Positions 33,737 through 44,106 of a DNA stretch of 64,000 bases are shown here, piece after piece (the stretch's first letter is position 1; the number at the start of each line of letters is the position of its first letter). The notes under the pieces are model-generated. The model saw only the letters and a list, made by a program, of their open reading frames with translations. It was not told the origin of the DNA and searched no databases. The stretch lies in assembly GCA_030374805.1 (NCBI GenBank), contig JARGSG010000197.1, positions 1,240,001-1,304,000 on the forward strand, given 5' to 3'. Source of the stretch: Gracilaria gracilis. Lineage: Eukaryota > Rhodophyta > Florideophyceae > Gracilariales > Gracilariaceae. Made by a program: the position numbers and the translations under genes.

Positions 33737-35191
33737 TTACTTTCGGGACGACATTGTGCTAATTACGGCACCGAGAACCAGAACGGCTCCGATACCGCCA
33801 ATTATGGCTACAGTAACAATGGACCAAGTCTGCAAGTTAAATGGACCCAGGCCTTGTGCTCTGGCACCAGTGGATGGCGAAGTCTGTCGATTTGAGTAGT
33901 CCGGAACCTGACAGACGTCACCCTTAGCGGGACCCGCCGCTGTGCTTCTGAGAGCGCGATACACTCTGAGCGTAGTTTCTCCAAGATTTCTTTGCGTGTA
34001 CCTTTGCACAAGTTCATGAGTCATGAGGTCCGAACATCTATGACTGGGAATGCCCATTCGTTGACAGTCTTGTCTCAGAGAGCGCGTGTTGTTAAAATGA
34101 TAGACAGACGAACCGCTCGCAAAAGGAAACGGAGCATATAGCCCAAAAGTTGATCCACTGCGCCTGTCAACAAAACGCAAGTTGGGACTAGTAATAGCCT
34201 TGAACAAATTGGATCCATCTTTGCAAGATTTGGCGACGCTAATGCTACCTTCCACCTGCATGAACTGATCGAAGCGGCCCGGCTTTTTTGCGGAAAACTC
34301 GGCAACGTTGGGGCTCCTTGGATCAGGAACTTTGAGCGTGCCCGAAAAGAACAAGCCGTGCGTGAGCTCATGGAGCACGGTGGTGGCAAGGTCATACTTT
34401 CTGCTAGGCGCCAGAGTGCGGGTATCCAAATGCCAAGAAATGTCACTATTGAGGAGCATATGTACATGAAATTTGGAGCGGTCTTGAATTGGATCGGTAC
34501 CCTGCAAGGACGCGGCCAGCGCCGGGTTATAGATGGCGTCATTTCGGAGACTTCGGACACCCTGCCCCAAGGTGAGAAACGGGGTGGAGGTGGCACCAAG
34601 CGTCTCGTCACCGATGGGGGCCCAGGCGAAACAGAGGCGGATTTTAACTTTGCTTTCAAACTCATCGGCCCACTTTTGCACGGAGAACTGCACGGGGCGC
34701 ATGACGTTGGCGGGGGTGTTCGGCGAGTAGGCGATGACAATGTCGGAGTTGCGACCGCGGACGAGGATGTGGTTGTTAGAACTGATGCACTGCTGAGTGG
34801 ATTGTCGATCGGCAGCGAACAGTTGGTGCTCGGGATCGATTCCCGGTACGTGCAGACCCATGGCACGCAGAATGCGCAAGTCGGAGGTAGGCGGTTGAGG
34901 CGCAGTTAAATATCGGGGAAGCACGGAGCCGTCCGCGCGGCGCTCGTGCGCATGCTCGCGCGTGAAGGTGTGTAGGGGGTTGTAGAGTACATTATGAGAC
35001 AGGTTGAAGAGGCGTTGCAGCCGTTGTTGGCCGCCGTTTCGAAGATATGTGTGCACGGTGTGGTGCAGCGCGCGCGACTGCGCGTCAAGCAGCTGCGCCC
35101 TACCGGGCGGCGACGCGCGCGCGAGACAGCCGACGTGCGCGAGCAGCACGGCGACCGCCAGCAGCGCGGCGCGGCGGCGGCGGCGCGCCAT
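33737..35191 (-). CDS. Secreted or membrane-anchored HExxH zinc metalloprotease
   Basis: 484 aa from the ATG at 35191. That start gives a signal peptide (MARRRRRAALLAVAVLLAHVG); the frame extends upstream but only to GTG. The central motif VLHELTHGLFF (His274, Glu275, His278) is a zinc site of the HExxH type. Further on, SGSSVYHFNNT and CSDLMTHELVQRYT recall bacterial and algal metalloproteases with an S-x-x-H-x-(D/N)...LMT pattern, where the later His would be the third zinc ligand (inference). The C-terminus has one hydrophobic helix (about 456-478) followed by SSRK, so a type I membrane anchor is likely. Six or more Cys fit an extracellular protein. Leishmanolysin-like families are an alternative. 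Lies 433 bp downstream of the dikinase gene on the same strand. Confidence 0.75.
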   Translation of the reverse strand: MARRRRRAALLAVAVLLAHVGCLARASPPGRAQLLDAQSRALHHTVHTYLRNGGQQRLQRLFNLSHNVLYNPLHTFTREHAHERRADGSVLPRYLTAPQPPTSDLRILRAMGLHVPGIDPEHQLFAADRQSTQQCISSNNHILVRGRNSDIVIAYSPNTPANVMRPVQFSVQKWADEFESKVKIRLCFAWAPIGDETLGATSTPFLTLGQGVRSLRNDAIYNPALAASLQGTDPIQDRSKFHVHMLLNSDISWHLDTRTLAPSRKYDLATTVLHELTHGLFFSGTLKVPDPRSPNVAEFSAKKPGRFDQFMQVEGSISVAKSCKDGSNLFKAITSPNLRFVDRRSGSTFGLYAPFPFASGSSVYHFNNTRSLRQDCQRMGIPSHRCSDLMTHELVQRYTQRNLGETTLRVYRALRSTAAGPAKGDVCQVPDYSNRQTSPSTGARAQGLGPFNLQTWSIVTVAIIGGIGAVLVLGAVISTMSSRK

Positions 35192-35624
35192 GAGCGGGCG
35201 GCGGACTGGGAGCAGCGGCGGGTGGCTGCAGCAAACGCACTGGAGCGGGCACGGGCACGGGAGCGACGGTGGAGGGGAGGGCGATGCGCCGATGCGCTGA
35301 TGCGCTGATGCGCTGAGCGACGGTGCCACAGGTCGTTGGCAACGGGCGACAGCACGGCAGCGCGGGAAGTTGGCGCACGACGGCGAAGCTCACGGCGAAG
35401 CCAAAAGTGCACACGCTGCGCCGATGGTGGTGGGCGTGCCGTGGCTTGTGCTCGTTGAGCGGACGCGCTGAGGCGAGCGGCGGCGCGGGTCGGTTAGGGA
35501 AGGGGGGGCGGGGTGCGCGCTGGCGCGGCTGTAAAGCGATTTGAACGGCAAGCACGGGACGCGCCACACGCGCGTGCGACGTGTGCCACAGCGCGTGCAC
35601 ATTTGGCTGCCGCCATTTACACTG
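35192..35624. other. GC-rich promoter region between two tandem genes
   Basis: Upstream region of the metalloprotease and 3' flank of the dikinase gene, very GC-rich. Long frames on both strands reflect composition. It holds a 4-fold 8-bp repeat. Confidence 0.5.
35283..35314. repeat. Four tandem copies of an 8-bp repeat
   Basis: GATGCGCC followed by three GATGCGCT units, about 90 bp upstream of the metalloprotease ATG. Confidence 0.8.
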
Positions 35625-38600
35625 TCATTCGATCTGCGGCCGCGTCTGCACCACATACACGCGGCAGTGGCCGTCGGCCAGCGTGATGGCGCCCTCGACG
35701 TCCTGCGCGCCATGCAGCGCCTGTTCGAGCAGTCGCACGCCGCTGGCGATGCGCGTCGCGAGAGCGTGTCGGAAGTGCACGTCCGTGGTCAACGGCTGCC
35801 GCGAGTAGTCCACCACGGCCGACTGCAGTCCGTGCTGGCCGCGAGCAAGCAGCGCGCGACTCACCGAGCCCACGCTCACGTCCGTCACCTGCCCGCTGTC
35901 GCGCCGCACCTTGAGCCGGTACGGGCTGCCTTCCACGTTGCCGCTAGCCAGCGTCTCGCCCATGCCCACCGCCATTTCCATGTACAGCTCGCTCTTGTCG
36001 CCGCGCACGGGGTCGTGGCTGAACGCCACGAACGACATGTCCGACCGGATCATCTCCTGGATCACCACCGCCATCGACACCTGCCTGTGCTCCACCCCGT
36101 AGCAGCTGCGACTGGACGCCGCCCTCTTCGTCCAGAGCGACCCCCACACCGTCGCAACCGCCTTTTGTAGCGTCTTTGTGCAGTGCACGTCTACGTTGGC
36201 GATCGAGTCGTACAGTCCGGCACCGCTCATGTTTTCCAGGTCCTCTGCGTTTGCGCTCGACCGAACCATCACCTTGCACCCCTTGTCAAACTGCTTTTGA
36301 ACCAACTTGCACCATCTCTCTTCCACAATCATCTTTGTTTCGATCATATGCCGCAGCGAACTCGCCGCTTCATCCACTCCGATCTTGCCCTCATAAGCTC
36401 GTTCGTACCCCGCCACCAGCTCATCGTATTCCTTTTCATGTCGCCTGCGCATTTCCTGGAACATGCCGTGCGGAAGCGCCATCCCTTTTGCCGCGAAGAA
36501 CACCCCGTCGCTCCCCGCTGCAATCTTTGCAACCGTGCCAATCAGCGCGCACTTCGACGACGTGCTGCTCTTCGTAGCCTCACTGAGTTTGATGGGCGCT
36601 TTCTCACTCGCGTCAAACTCCACCTTCACTTCCACACTAGCCATGCTCTGCAAGCCGCGATGCGTGTGAGCCTCATGGATCTCGGACAGCGGTGAAAGCG
36701 ACGCCAGTCCCTCGTCGCTCGTCACCAACATGCGAGCCTCGTGCAGATTTCGCCGATTCCAAACCACCTCGAACGCGTCGCGGTCCTCTGCGCACACAAA
36801 CACCACCCCGCTCTGTCGCGCGCGCACGCCAAGATGTGAAAGATGTGGCAAAGAGCGCCCCAAAATCACCCCGCGTACGCACGCGTCAATGTCCTCATCG
36901 CCGTCTGCTTGTCGACAGATCGCGATCACGTCCTCGTCCATGTTCATCACATCGCCCAACTTCTCGGCGAATACCACTCTGCCAGAGGCGCTTCCGTTGT
37001 ACAGCGGGTCCCATGGCGGCAGCTCAAGCACCTTTCGCGTCAGGCAGCAGAGTGCGTTTGCGATACGACTGGCTTGAAACGTTATGTTTGCGCGAATCTC
37101 AGCCTCTGCGAACACGGACACGGCATGACTGTCCACTCCCAATGCCCTTCCGAACGTCGACGCCCTCTTTTCGTACACATGCGCTATGGTCGTGCAGAAC
37201 CTGTGAGCCAGTCGCAGCGCACGGTCGACGGCCGCTTTCGCACGAAGTACGAACAGTTTGTCCGTCTTTGATGTCTGTGCAATTTCGTGCAGCGCGCTCA
37301 GTTCTGCTGCCGCTGCGTTGGCTTCTACTGGAGTGATACCAGAGAGTGCGATGTTGCCCAGTGATAAAGAGAGCGAATGTAGACTGAATGACCATGCGAT
37401 ATTGGCTTCGTGTTGATCTTCCACAGTCTTGGCAATGCCTGCCAGAAGCAGGAACGCGTACTTTTCTAGCTCAACGTCGGCCAACCTGATTTTCTGCACG
37501 TGCTCGCTGAGATGCTGTGCACGTGATTTGTCCGTCATGATTGGAAGCTCCGCCAACCCCTTACGGAGATCGGTTAACACCTTCAACTGGTCATATGCCG
37601 GCTTGTGTTCTATCTTCATTGATAGAAGACGAGATGAGGCGGCGGCTATAGCGCGGGTGTGCTCGTTCCCGCTTAGGTGACGCAGGCGGTCATCCAGTGA
37701 GGATGCATTAAAGAATTCGCAAAGCTCTCTGTGGAATATAGCGAATTGCTCTTTCACACCGTGATTAAAGTTTCCATTGTTGATTCTTTCAAGCAGTCGG
37801 GCGCTTGTTTGCAAGTCTTCCGGTCCTGCACATCGATGTAACTTGTTCTGCAAAGTATGTTTGATTTCTTGCTTGAAATCATGAGGGATATCGTTTCGAT
37901 GTGCGATATCTCGAATCCGTGTCAGAGGCACGCTCGTGGTGAATTGCGAACTGTAGGACGGAAGCTGGGGATAAATCTTTCGGATTACGTAAGGAATAAA
38001 ATCCTTATCATCCGAGGTATTATCCGTAGTTCCGTTCTGCAAAACATGTCCAGTGATAGATTCCAAGGCTTCCTCTAATTGCTGCGCTTCTCGTGCGTGG
38101 TGGTTGGGACGGTGATGACCTCCATCTTCCTCACATCGCACCTGACCACTAGAAAGGAAGGAGAGGTAGATGGAAACACTAGCCAGCGCATCAATCGAAT
38201 GTTTATCAAAACCCACGTCTTGTGCTAGGGGCTCATCAGTGAACAAAGAGCGAATGAAAGAAAGTCTCTGCCGCCAGCTTCTTTGCTGCATGGTTGTACG
38301 TATGATTGCTTTTTCCAAAGCACCAAGCCCTTGTATATCCGGATTCATCGAACCGTTTCCAGTATGTTCGAGCCATTCTTTGTTGAAATCAGCACTGGGA
38401 ATGTGCCTTGGTCTTTCTGCTGGTAGGCTTCCATATACGTCGGAGGTTTTGTTCTCGCTCAAGACATCGGCCACTCGGTTTATCCGTGTCCCGTTGCCCT
38501 CCCACTTGGAAATACGACCATCTTTGACAATTACGTACTTGTATTCGACGGGCTTGTTCGCCATGCTTTCAGTTAGGGACACCTTGGTTTTCCAAACCGG

Positions 38601-38729
38601 AAACTCTCCGGGGCTCGTGGAAAGCTTCGTGAAGTGTTTCTTGCTCCATGAGTTCCATGATCCCACGACGGCTACCTCTTCGCCCCAGTTTGTTGCCTCG
38701 CATTTCACGTTGAGCTCAAGGACAGGCAT
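35625..38729 (-). CDS. PWD: Phosphoglucan/alpha-glucan water dikinase with CBM20
   Basis: 1034 aa from ATG to TGA. The enzyme moves the beta-phosphate of ATP to glucose units of starch via a phosphohistidine, loosening granules for degradation. The order of domains is that of PWD/GWD3. A CBM20 starch-binding domain begins at residue 1 (LELNVKCEAT, VVGSWNSW, VEYKYVIV, WEGNGTRI; about 1-100). A long helical middle follows. The phosphohistidine domain reads LPHLSHLGVRAR, with His632 aligned to the catalytic His. The C-terminal PPDK-like ATP-binding domain has VRSSANAEDLENMSGAGLYDS, FSHDPVRG and VQTRPQ at the very end. There is no room for a plastid transit peptide, which fits cytosolic floridean starch of red algae. 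GWD1 is a less likely name because of the CBM20. No break seen. Confidence 0.9.
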   Translation of the reverse strand: MPVLELNVKCEATNWGEEVAVVGSWNSWSKKHFTKLSTSPGEFPVWKTKVSLTESMANKPVEYKYVIVKDGRISKWEGNGTRINRVADVLSENKTSDVYGSLPAERPRHIPSADFNKEWLEHTGNGSMNPDIQGLGALEKAIIRTTMQQRSWRQRLSFIRSLFTDEPLAQDVGFDKHSIDALASVSIYLSFLSSGQVRCEEDGGHHRPNHHAREAQQLEEALESITGHVLQNGTTDNTSDDKDFIPYVIRKIYPQLPSYSSQFTTSVPLTRIRDIAHRNDIPHDFKQEIKHTLQNKLHRCAGPEDLQTSARLLERINNGNFNHGVKEQFAIFHRELCEFFNASSLDDRLRHLSGNEHTRAIAAASSRLLSMKIEHKPAYDQLKVLTDLRKGLAELPIMTDKSRAQHLSEHVQKIRLADVELEKYAFLLLAGIAKTVEDQHEANIAWSFSLHSLSLSLGNIALSGITPVEANAAAAELSALHEIAQTSKTDKLFVLRAKAAVDRALRLAHRFCTTIAHVYEKRASTFGRALGVDSHAVSVFAEAEIRANITFQASRIANALCCLTRKVLELPPWDPLYNGSASGRVVFAEKLGDVMNMDEDVIAICRQADGDEDIDACVRGVILGRSLPHLSHLGVRARQSGVVFVCAEDRDAFEVVWNRRNLHEARMLVTSDEGLASLSPLSEIHEAHTHRGLQSMASVEVKVEFDASEKAPIKLSEATKSSTSSKCALIGTVAKIAAGSDGVFFAAKGMALPHGMFQEMRRRHEKEYDELVAGYERAYEGKIGVDEAASSLRHMIETKMIVEERWCKLVQKQFDKGCKVMVRSSANAEDLENMSGAGLYDSIANVDVHCTKTLQKAVATVWGSLWTKRAASSRSCYGVEHRQVSMAVVIQEMIRSDMSFVAFSHDPVRGDKSELYMEMAVGMGETLASGNVEGSPYRLKVRRDSGQVTDVSVGSVSRALLARGQHGLQSAVVDYSRQPLTTDVHFRHALATRIASGVRLLEQALHGAQDVEGAITLADGHCRVYVVQTRPQIE

Positions 38730-39659
38730 TTAGAAATCCGAGAGGCAGCGGCGTTGAAGAAGACGAGAACGACGGAGGTATCTATTATGAAAAGAACAGT
38801 GTCTATATCGTCAGCGGACAGAAAACCGCGACGGAGTAGACGATTTGACGGTGCGTTCTGGCAAACAAACCGTGGTCAGAACTTACTGTTGCTGAACAGA
38901 ATTCTGATCACGAGTTCAAGGCGAGAATTGCTCGGTAGAACCTGATGGCCTTCTCGAGATTAGTTTAGTCACGTGTTAAACGCTTTGCTAAGCAGATCGA
39001 GATACCTCCTCCCGATGCAGAGTAGATGAGTGTTCTCTCTGGCTCTCAGATAGAGAAGGATGTTGGTTGCAGAGCAATGAATGGAACCAATATTGAACAA
39101 GGAGATGGGAGGGATTGGAGCACCACACTTTTACGATGCAGCAGTCGTGTCCTGAATAATCTCGAACACCGTGCACGTGCGTTTGTGCTTGATGGAACAA
39201 AAAAAAGAATACCGATTGGTTGCACTCTAGAGAGGCGTTTTCCGAATTTGAACTCGTGGATTCGAACTCGTCAGGAATGCGGTGAACTGTACCGCAACGG
39301 TACAGTTGCAGCTTCCCAAGGGTGAAGAGCTTAGCGAGAATGTAGGACCAGTAACTCTCTACCGTGGCAGAGAGCTACTCTGATGGCTTCGTTATGTAGT
39401 CTCTCAAGTCTCGCGGCCAGATTCTGGCAGCATCAGTCTCAGCTCTCGTCTTCGAAATTTCGGTAAGGCTTTGATCGCTGCTCGGCGCGAGCTCAAAGTC
39501 GATTTCGGTTGGACACAACTGATCAGGCACCCCGACAACAGTGGCTGTTATCAAATGCAGGCAATATCTTCCGTCTATACGATAGATGCAAGTTACTACG
39601 CAGATCCTCAAGAAGTATGCGCGTTGTTTGCAAGCAAGTCACTGGAGCTCCTTTCTGAG
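38730..39659. other. Intergenic; one short unsupported frame
   Basis: Upstream region of the dikinase. A 99-codon ATG frame (39026-39325, plus) has no recognisable motif and may be spurious. Confidence 0.4.
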
Positions 39660-40690
39660 TAGACTTCTTACGCCCGGAAGAAGAAGAACTCTCTAAGTTT
39701 TGTTACAAACGAACGCGTTTTGCATTCAACATTCCATTTTCTGACACACCATGTGAATGCTTTGAAGATTTATCCTCAGAAGGAATCGGTAGTAAAGCAT
39801 CTGACAAATTACAAAGAGCATGGCTTGGACGTGAAGAGAGAACGTTTTGTTCCCTTTCTTTAAGGCGGGGTGGCTGTACGAGCTGAAACTGCAAAAGGAA
39901 CAAGGTTCTGCATGAACTACATGAAAGTGAAAGTAGGGAACACCGACAATGTTTACGATGAAGGTAGAGTTGCATATGCAATTGGCAAAGTAATGCCTGA
40001 ATATTTCCGCTGATCTGTGGCGGTTGATCTGGACAGAAGGTGGATGCTCCTGGATGCTGATGGAAGACTGTGGAAGCCCAATTATTGACGAGGAATGCGC
40101 AATGAGCAAGGATCCTAATCTGCTTAACGGCAGTTTCGAGGAATGGACACGCATTAAAGGAGTGTCTGTTAATGTGATCAGTGCGTTAAAGCAAGAAGGA
40201 GTTCCTGCGGTGGCTGGACCGTGGGGTCATGAGCAAGCTGTAGAGGATCATAAACGAATTGAAATGGTTTGGCGCGCAGCTGGGTGTACTGAAGAAAGAG
40301 AAAATGAAAGAATGCGGCCACGAAAGAGACATTGAGCGGTTCATGTCATATGCGAGTGAAGTTCTGAACATGCTGTCTGAAATTTGCCTCCCATTGACCA
40401 TTGTACATGGCGATCTAAATGCAGTGAATGTGGCGAGAAAGTTAAGTGGTGACTATCTATACGCTTATCTCTCGGAAGATCTGTTTTTTCTAGCCTTTGT
40501 GTCTCAAATCTACAGGAAACTACGTAGTTACTTGGTGCGACAACCATATGATAAGAAGCCATGTTTAGTAGGAATATCCGACGAATGCAAGAATATCAAA
40601 TTGAATGTTATGCGTACTTCTGCGGTATTGATGTGTTTTGCTTGTCAAACATTTTTGTTTCGAGATTATTGTTTGGGAAAAAGACGTTGA
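39660..40690 (+). pseudogene. APH/choline-kinase-like phosphotransferase remnant
   Basis: Broken plus-strand frames in the order of an aminoglycoside-phosphotransferase-type kinase. A first piece (about 39680-39915) reads RAWLGREENVLFPFFKAGWLYELKL. WMLMEDCGSPI at 40051 matches the hinge-like part of this fold. After a frameshift near 40300, LTIVHGDLNAVNVA (about 40394-40435) is the catalytic-loop motif with HGD and Asn. The expected DFE/DW-type metal-binding motif after it is not visible, and reading frames change at least twice. Small unrecognised introns could explain part of it, but loss of the metal motif argues for a pseudogene. The substrate cannot be told. Confidence 0.5.
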
Positions 40691-41274
40691 AGTTGTTCCG
40701 TGCGTTTCGGATGTGATGGCTGGCCTTTCTGACAAGAGAACGTTTATTGAACAGAAGCGCTCCGTTGTATTTAGGCTTACGTGCTCATAAAGAGAGAGAA
40801 TGAGTCATCACATGATGTGATGGACGTAGCTCTCGTTTTTGAGATGCTTATCTTGTAACCTTCTTGTAACCTTACGCGGTTTTGCTAAAAAGGCAAGAAC
40901 TGTTCTTGCTAAAAGATAAATCCATCCAGTATCTACACTGCTTTACGTTTACGTTATTTCTCGCACAATTTAAAAAAAAATGTTGTTCTTCTCAACGAGT
41001 CGTTGCCCACTCTGAAAATTATCATGTGACTGATCTTCACGGATTCGTTCTGCAGAATCTGCACGTTCTCTGCTCTTGCTAACCCTCTACTGTTTGTTAA
41101 TCCTGCCAGATCCGTATCTCCTCTGTATCTTGCCCACCTGATTTCGCGAACAGCCTGATGCCATTCTGAAGATTGGGGGTTAGGCTACAAGAGTTGGATG
41201 CTTGGTTAAGAATTTTTCCCCACCGTAAACCTCTGTTATCAATCTTTGAGGACAACGAATCACATATTTGGACA
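40691..41274. other. Intergenic, no gene seen
   Basis: Upstream region of the RPAP3-like gene; short frames only. Confidence 0.5.
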
Positions 41275-42315
41275 ATGGAGTCGGGAACGGAGGAACAGCT
41301 CTTGCAATTAAGTTTAACTGGCAGGTTGCCACCATCGTTGCAGAAGTCATTCGATGAGGAAAAGGAAAAGGGAAATGATGCGTATCGGCGCGGCCGCTAC
41401 CATGAAGCAGTACAACGTTATACAACAGCCGAATCCATAAACCCGATGAGTCCCATCCCTCCTGCGAATCGGGCTATGGTGTTTCTCAAGTTAAAAGATT
41501 ATGAGCGTGCAAAGGCTGAAGCAGCAATTGCACATGAGCTTCACGAATCTCTGCCTGAAGAAGACAGGAGCAAACGTCTGTGTGCTAAAATCTTACTTCG
41601 ACGAGCTACTGCAAACAAAGAGCTGCTCCTTTTCGCCCTTGCAGCCGAGGACTATCAGGCTGTGCTTGATCTTGAAGACAATGCAACCGCTAAAACGGAG
41701 CTAAGCATTTTGCGAGAAAGGTACGGTGTTCGGCCTCCGACACCTCGTTCGCGTTCAAGAAACTCAGCTGCAGAGGCGAAGATAAAGATTGTATCTGAAA
41801 GCAACGGGCACACAAACGGGGTTACTCCACCAACTAATAAACCAGAAGCACCGCTGCCGTTCACTGAAGTCCAAGATGAAACGCAAATACTGCACCTATC
41901 TGACAACACAATGCAGAACCTTGTCCTGAAATGGAGTACGAGCGAACCACACAATGCAGCTGAATTTGAAAGATCATGGAAGTCTCTCAAGGATGATGAA
42001 TTAGCACAAGCGAAATATCTTCTAGATGTTGTTGGTCCTCAACGAATCGAACGCGGTCTCCTTGGTGAAATACTAACCCCTCAACTTATTCAACGCGTAG
42101 TTGCGGTCTTGTCTACCGCTGTCGCTCAATATCGGTCCTACAGCACGTCTGCGGCGAAGATACTGGTGGCGTTCTCCCGAGTATCTCGCTTTGATATGAT
42201 TCTAATGTTTTTATCATCTTCTGAAAGACAGGAAATACGTGCTCTCATCGATTCTGTGGAGAAGAATGGAGTAACTACGTCACTAATGAGAAGCTTAAGA
42301 GGCTCCTACCTGTAG
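41275..42315 (+). CDS. RPAP3/SPAG1-like TPR co-chaperone
   Basis: 346 aa from the ATG at 41275; upstream codons in frame lack an ATG. RPAP3 links HSP90 to the R2TP complex for assembly of RNA polymerase II, snoRNPs and PIKK kinases. Residues ~20-145 form TPR repeats (KSFDEEKEKGNDAYRRGRY, RYTTAESINP, PANRAMVFLKLKDYERAKAEA, KELLLFALAAEDYQAVLDLE). A linker (about 150-220) is Ser/Pro-rich. The C-terminal ~110 residues match the RPAP3 C-terminal (Monad-binding) domain: FERSWKSL, RIERGLLGEILTPQLIQRVVAVL, LVAFSRVSRFDMILMFLSSSE. The protein is shorter than animal RPAP3, with one TPR block instead of two. It ends 5 bp from the stop codon of the next, convergent gene. Confidence 0.85.
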   Translation: MESGTEEQLLQLSLTGRLPPSLQKSFDEEKEKGNDAYRRGRYHEAVQRYTTAESINPMSPIPPANRAMVFLKLKDYERAKAEAAIAHELHESLPEEDRSKRLCAKILLRRATANKELLLFALAAEDYQAVLDLEDNATAKTELSILRERYGVRPPTPRSRSRNSAAEAKIKIVSESNGHTNGVTPPTNKPEAPLPFTEVQDETQILHLSDNTMQNLVLKWSTSEPHNAAEFERSWKSLKDDELAQAKYLLDVVGPQRIERGLLGEILTPQLIQRVVAVLSTAVAQYRSYSTSAAKILVAFSRVSRFDMILMFLSSSERQEIRALIDSVEKNGVTTSLMRSLRGSYL

Positions 42316-42320
42316 CAGTT

Positions 42321-43379
42321 TCATTTATACTTGTCTTCTGTATCGTAGTAACTGGGAAATCCGACGACATCTCGTAGCTCCGCAAAGCTCTTGAGCAGTG
42401 GTCGCACCCTTTCTGGTACGCCTTCCCGTAGCCTTAAAAGCGCCTCCTCTTGAGCTCTGACCGAAGCACTCAGCAGTGTGAGAGGGTAGGCAGCAATTGA
42501 ATAACCAATATCAAACAGTTCTTGTGGAGGCAATATTGGAGTGTCTCCCATTTCAAGCATGTTGGCAAGCTTTAGACCCGGAACTGACCGACAGTATGTT
42601 TCCATTTGCTTTCTACAACTGGGTGCTTCAACAAAGGTCATATCAGCGCCAAGCTCGTGGAAAAGGTGAGCACGAATTAGTGCTTCTTCAAAGCTGGAGC
42701 GCGCGGCATCTGTTCGAGCGATAATAACTGGGCCTCCATCACCGTCTGCAATTTCATCTCGTGCATCACAGGCGGCACGGATTCGACGCAAGGCTTCGTT
42801 CCTGTCAACAACTTCCTTTCCTTTGGTATGACCGCATCTGTAGGTTGAGGTGTGTTAGAGATTCGAATGATGTGAAGGAAAAGGATTTGACAAGTTACAT
42901 TACCTTTTCGGATTAACCTGATCCTCAATGAGTAGACCTGAAGCTCCAGCCTTGGCGAAACCAATAACTGTACGGCGCACGTTGACCGCATTTCCAAAGC
43001 CAGTATCCGCGTCAGCAATAAGCGGTATATCAATAACATCGGACACCTCGGCTACGTTTTCTAACATTTCTTTGTAGCTGAGGAGACCTGTATCGGGAAG
43101 CCCCTTGCAACCGGCCGTTGAGAAGCCAGACATAAATGTGAGGTCAAAGTCTGCTCGTTGGATAAGCTTGGCTGAGAGTCCGTCACCGCAACATGGCATT
43201 ATATGAATTCTTTTCTCTTGCAGTAACTGGCGGAGGCGAATCGTCTTCGACCTCGTGGAGATCATGCAGAAGTCTCTTCTTCTCTGAGCTTTTTCCCTGT
43301 TTTGCCCTCTACATTTTCTCCCGTTTAACCGATCGAAGTGTGACGGTAAAGCAGTCGATGGTGAGACGAAGGCACTCAT
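42321..43379 (-). CDS. Isocitrate lyase/PEP mutase family enzyme (one intron)
   Basis: Coding exons are 43379-42904 and 42837-42321 (330 aa from the ATG at 43379). The family cleaves or forms C-C or C-P bonds on small acids (methylisocitrate lyase, carboxyphosphonoenolpyruvate mutase, oxaloacetase). Exon 1 shows RLRQLLQEKRIHIMPCCGDGLSAKL, FMSGFSTAGCKGLPDTGLLSYKEM, DADTGFGNAVNVRRTV and LLIEDQVNPK. Splicing creates the signature KRCGH with its catalytic Cys. Exon 2 continues TKGKEVVDRNEALRRI, VIIARTDA, GADMTFVEAPS and PGLKLANMLEMG. The ~50 N-terminal residues are basic and Ser/Thr-rich and could be an organelle targeting peptide, as in plant homologues; this is uncertain. The substrate cannot be assigned. 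Convergent with the RPAP3-like gene. Confidence 0.87.
42838..42903 (-). other. 66-bp spliceosomal intron
   Basis: On the minus strand the donor is AG|GTAATG and the acceptor CTACAG|ATGCGG. Joining gives AGA TGC GGT CAT, i.e. Arg-Cys-Gly-His, exactly the conserved enzyme signature. The unspliced frame would hit the TAA inside the donor. Confidence 0.9.
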
Positions 43380-44106
43380 TCTTTGGGGAGGGTAGGTGGA
43401 AGTATATGGCAGTCTCAAATTCGCGATGTAAACAAGAACCTGTATGCAGTCTTTCGGTCTGATCTCCAGAGAGATGAGTCCTGATAAGGTTAGGTTGAAC
43501 GAGGTCTTCACGTAGTTTTACGGATTATAGCCCAGTGACTAAACAGTGTCTAAGATCAAAACAATCAACATGTGGACAACCCCTCTCCAGACCCGACTGT
43601 TTAGAAGGGACAGATAATAACTTCTTCAGAGTCACACGATCTCCTATAACTTGGTGCAAATGAATGAAGCACAACGTTGTAACGAGGAATGCTCCTTTCG
43701 AAGATGCGCACTCATGATCCCTGACAATTGATTTCAAAACGATTTAAAAATCGCTGATGGAAATCATTTCGTCATGAAGGATCAACTTGAAGTTGATCCG
43801 TTGTACAGTATAGGACGATGTAGATCTTCCCAATTCGGTCGGGGTGGTGCGCGGCTGAAGACTTCAATGTTCCCCGCGACACCCGTGGACTCCGCTTCTG
43901 AGACTTAACTGTGGACGGTCTTTCAGAGTTTTCGACAATCATTCGCACCTTTGTATGTGCCTGGTAGCCACACGAAATGCTCAGACAGATAGGAGTCACG
44001 CTCAAACGCCCAGATCGAAACCCCTGACAGCTGCATTTGGTGTCTAGCCAACAACTGAAACTATCGTCAAACGCCCAGAACGTAGACGAAGCGCACCCTT
44101 GGAAAT
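43380..44106. other. Shared upstream region of divergent genes
   Basis: 727 bp between the lyase-family start (minus) and the next ATG (plus); a likely bidirectional promoter region. No gene or clear element seen. Confidence 0.5.

Noticed and set aside
34994-35600. Overlapping Arg/Ala-rich frames upstream of the metalloprotease
   Set aside because: GC-rich promoter and signal-peptide region gives open frames on all strands; none has a motif.
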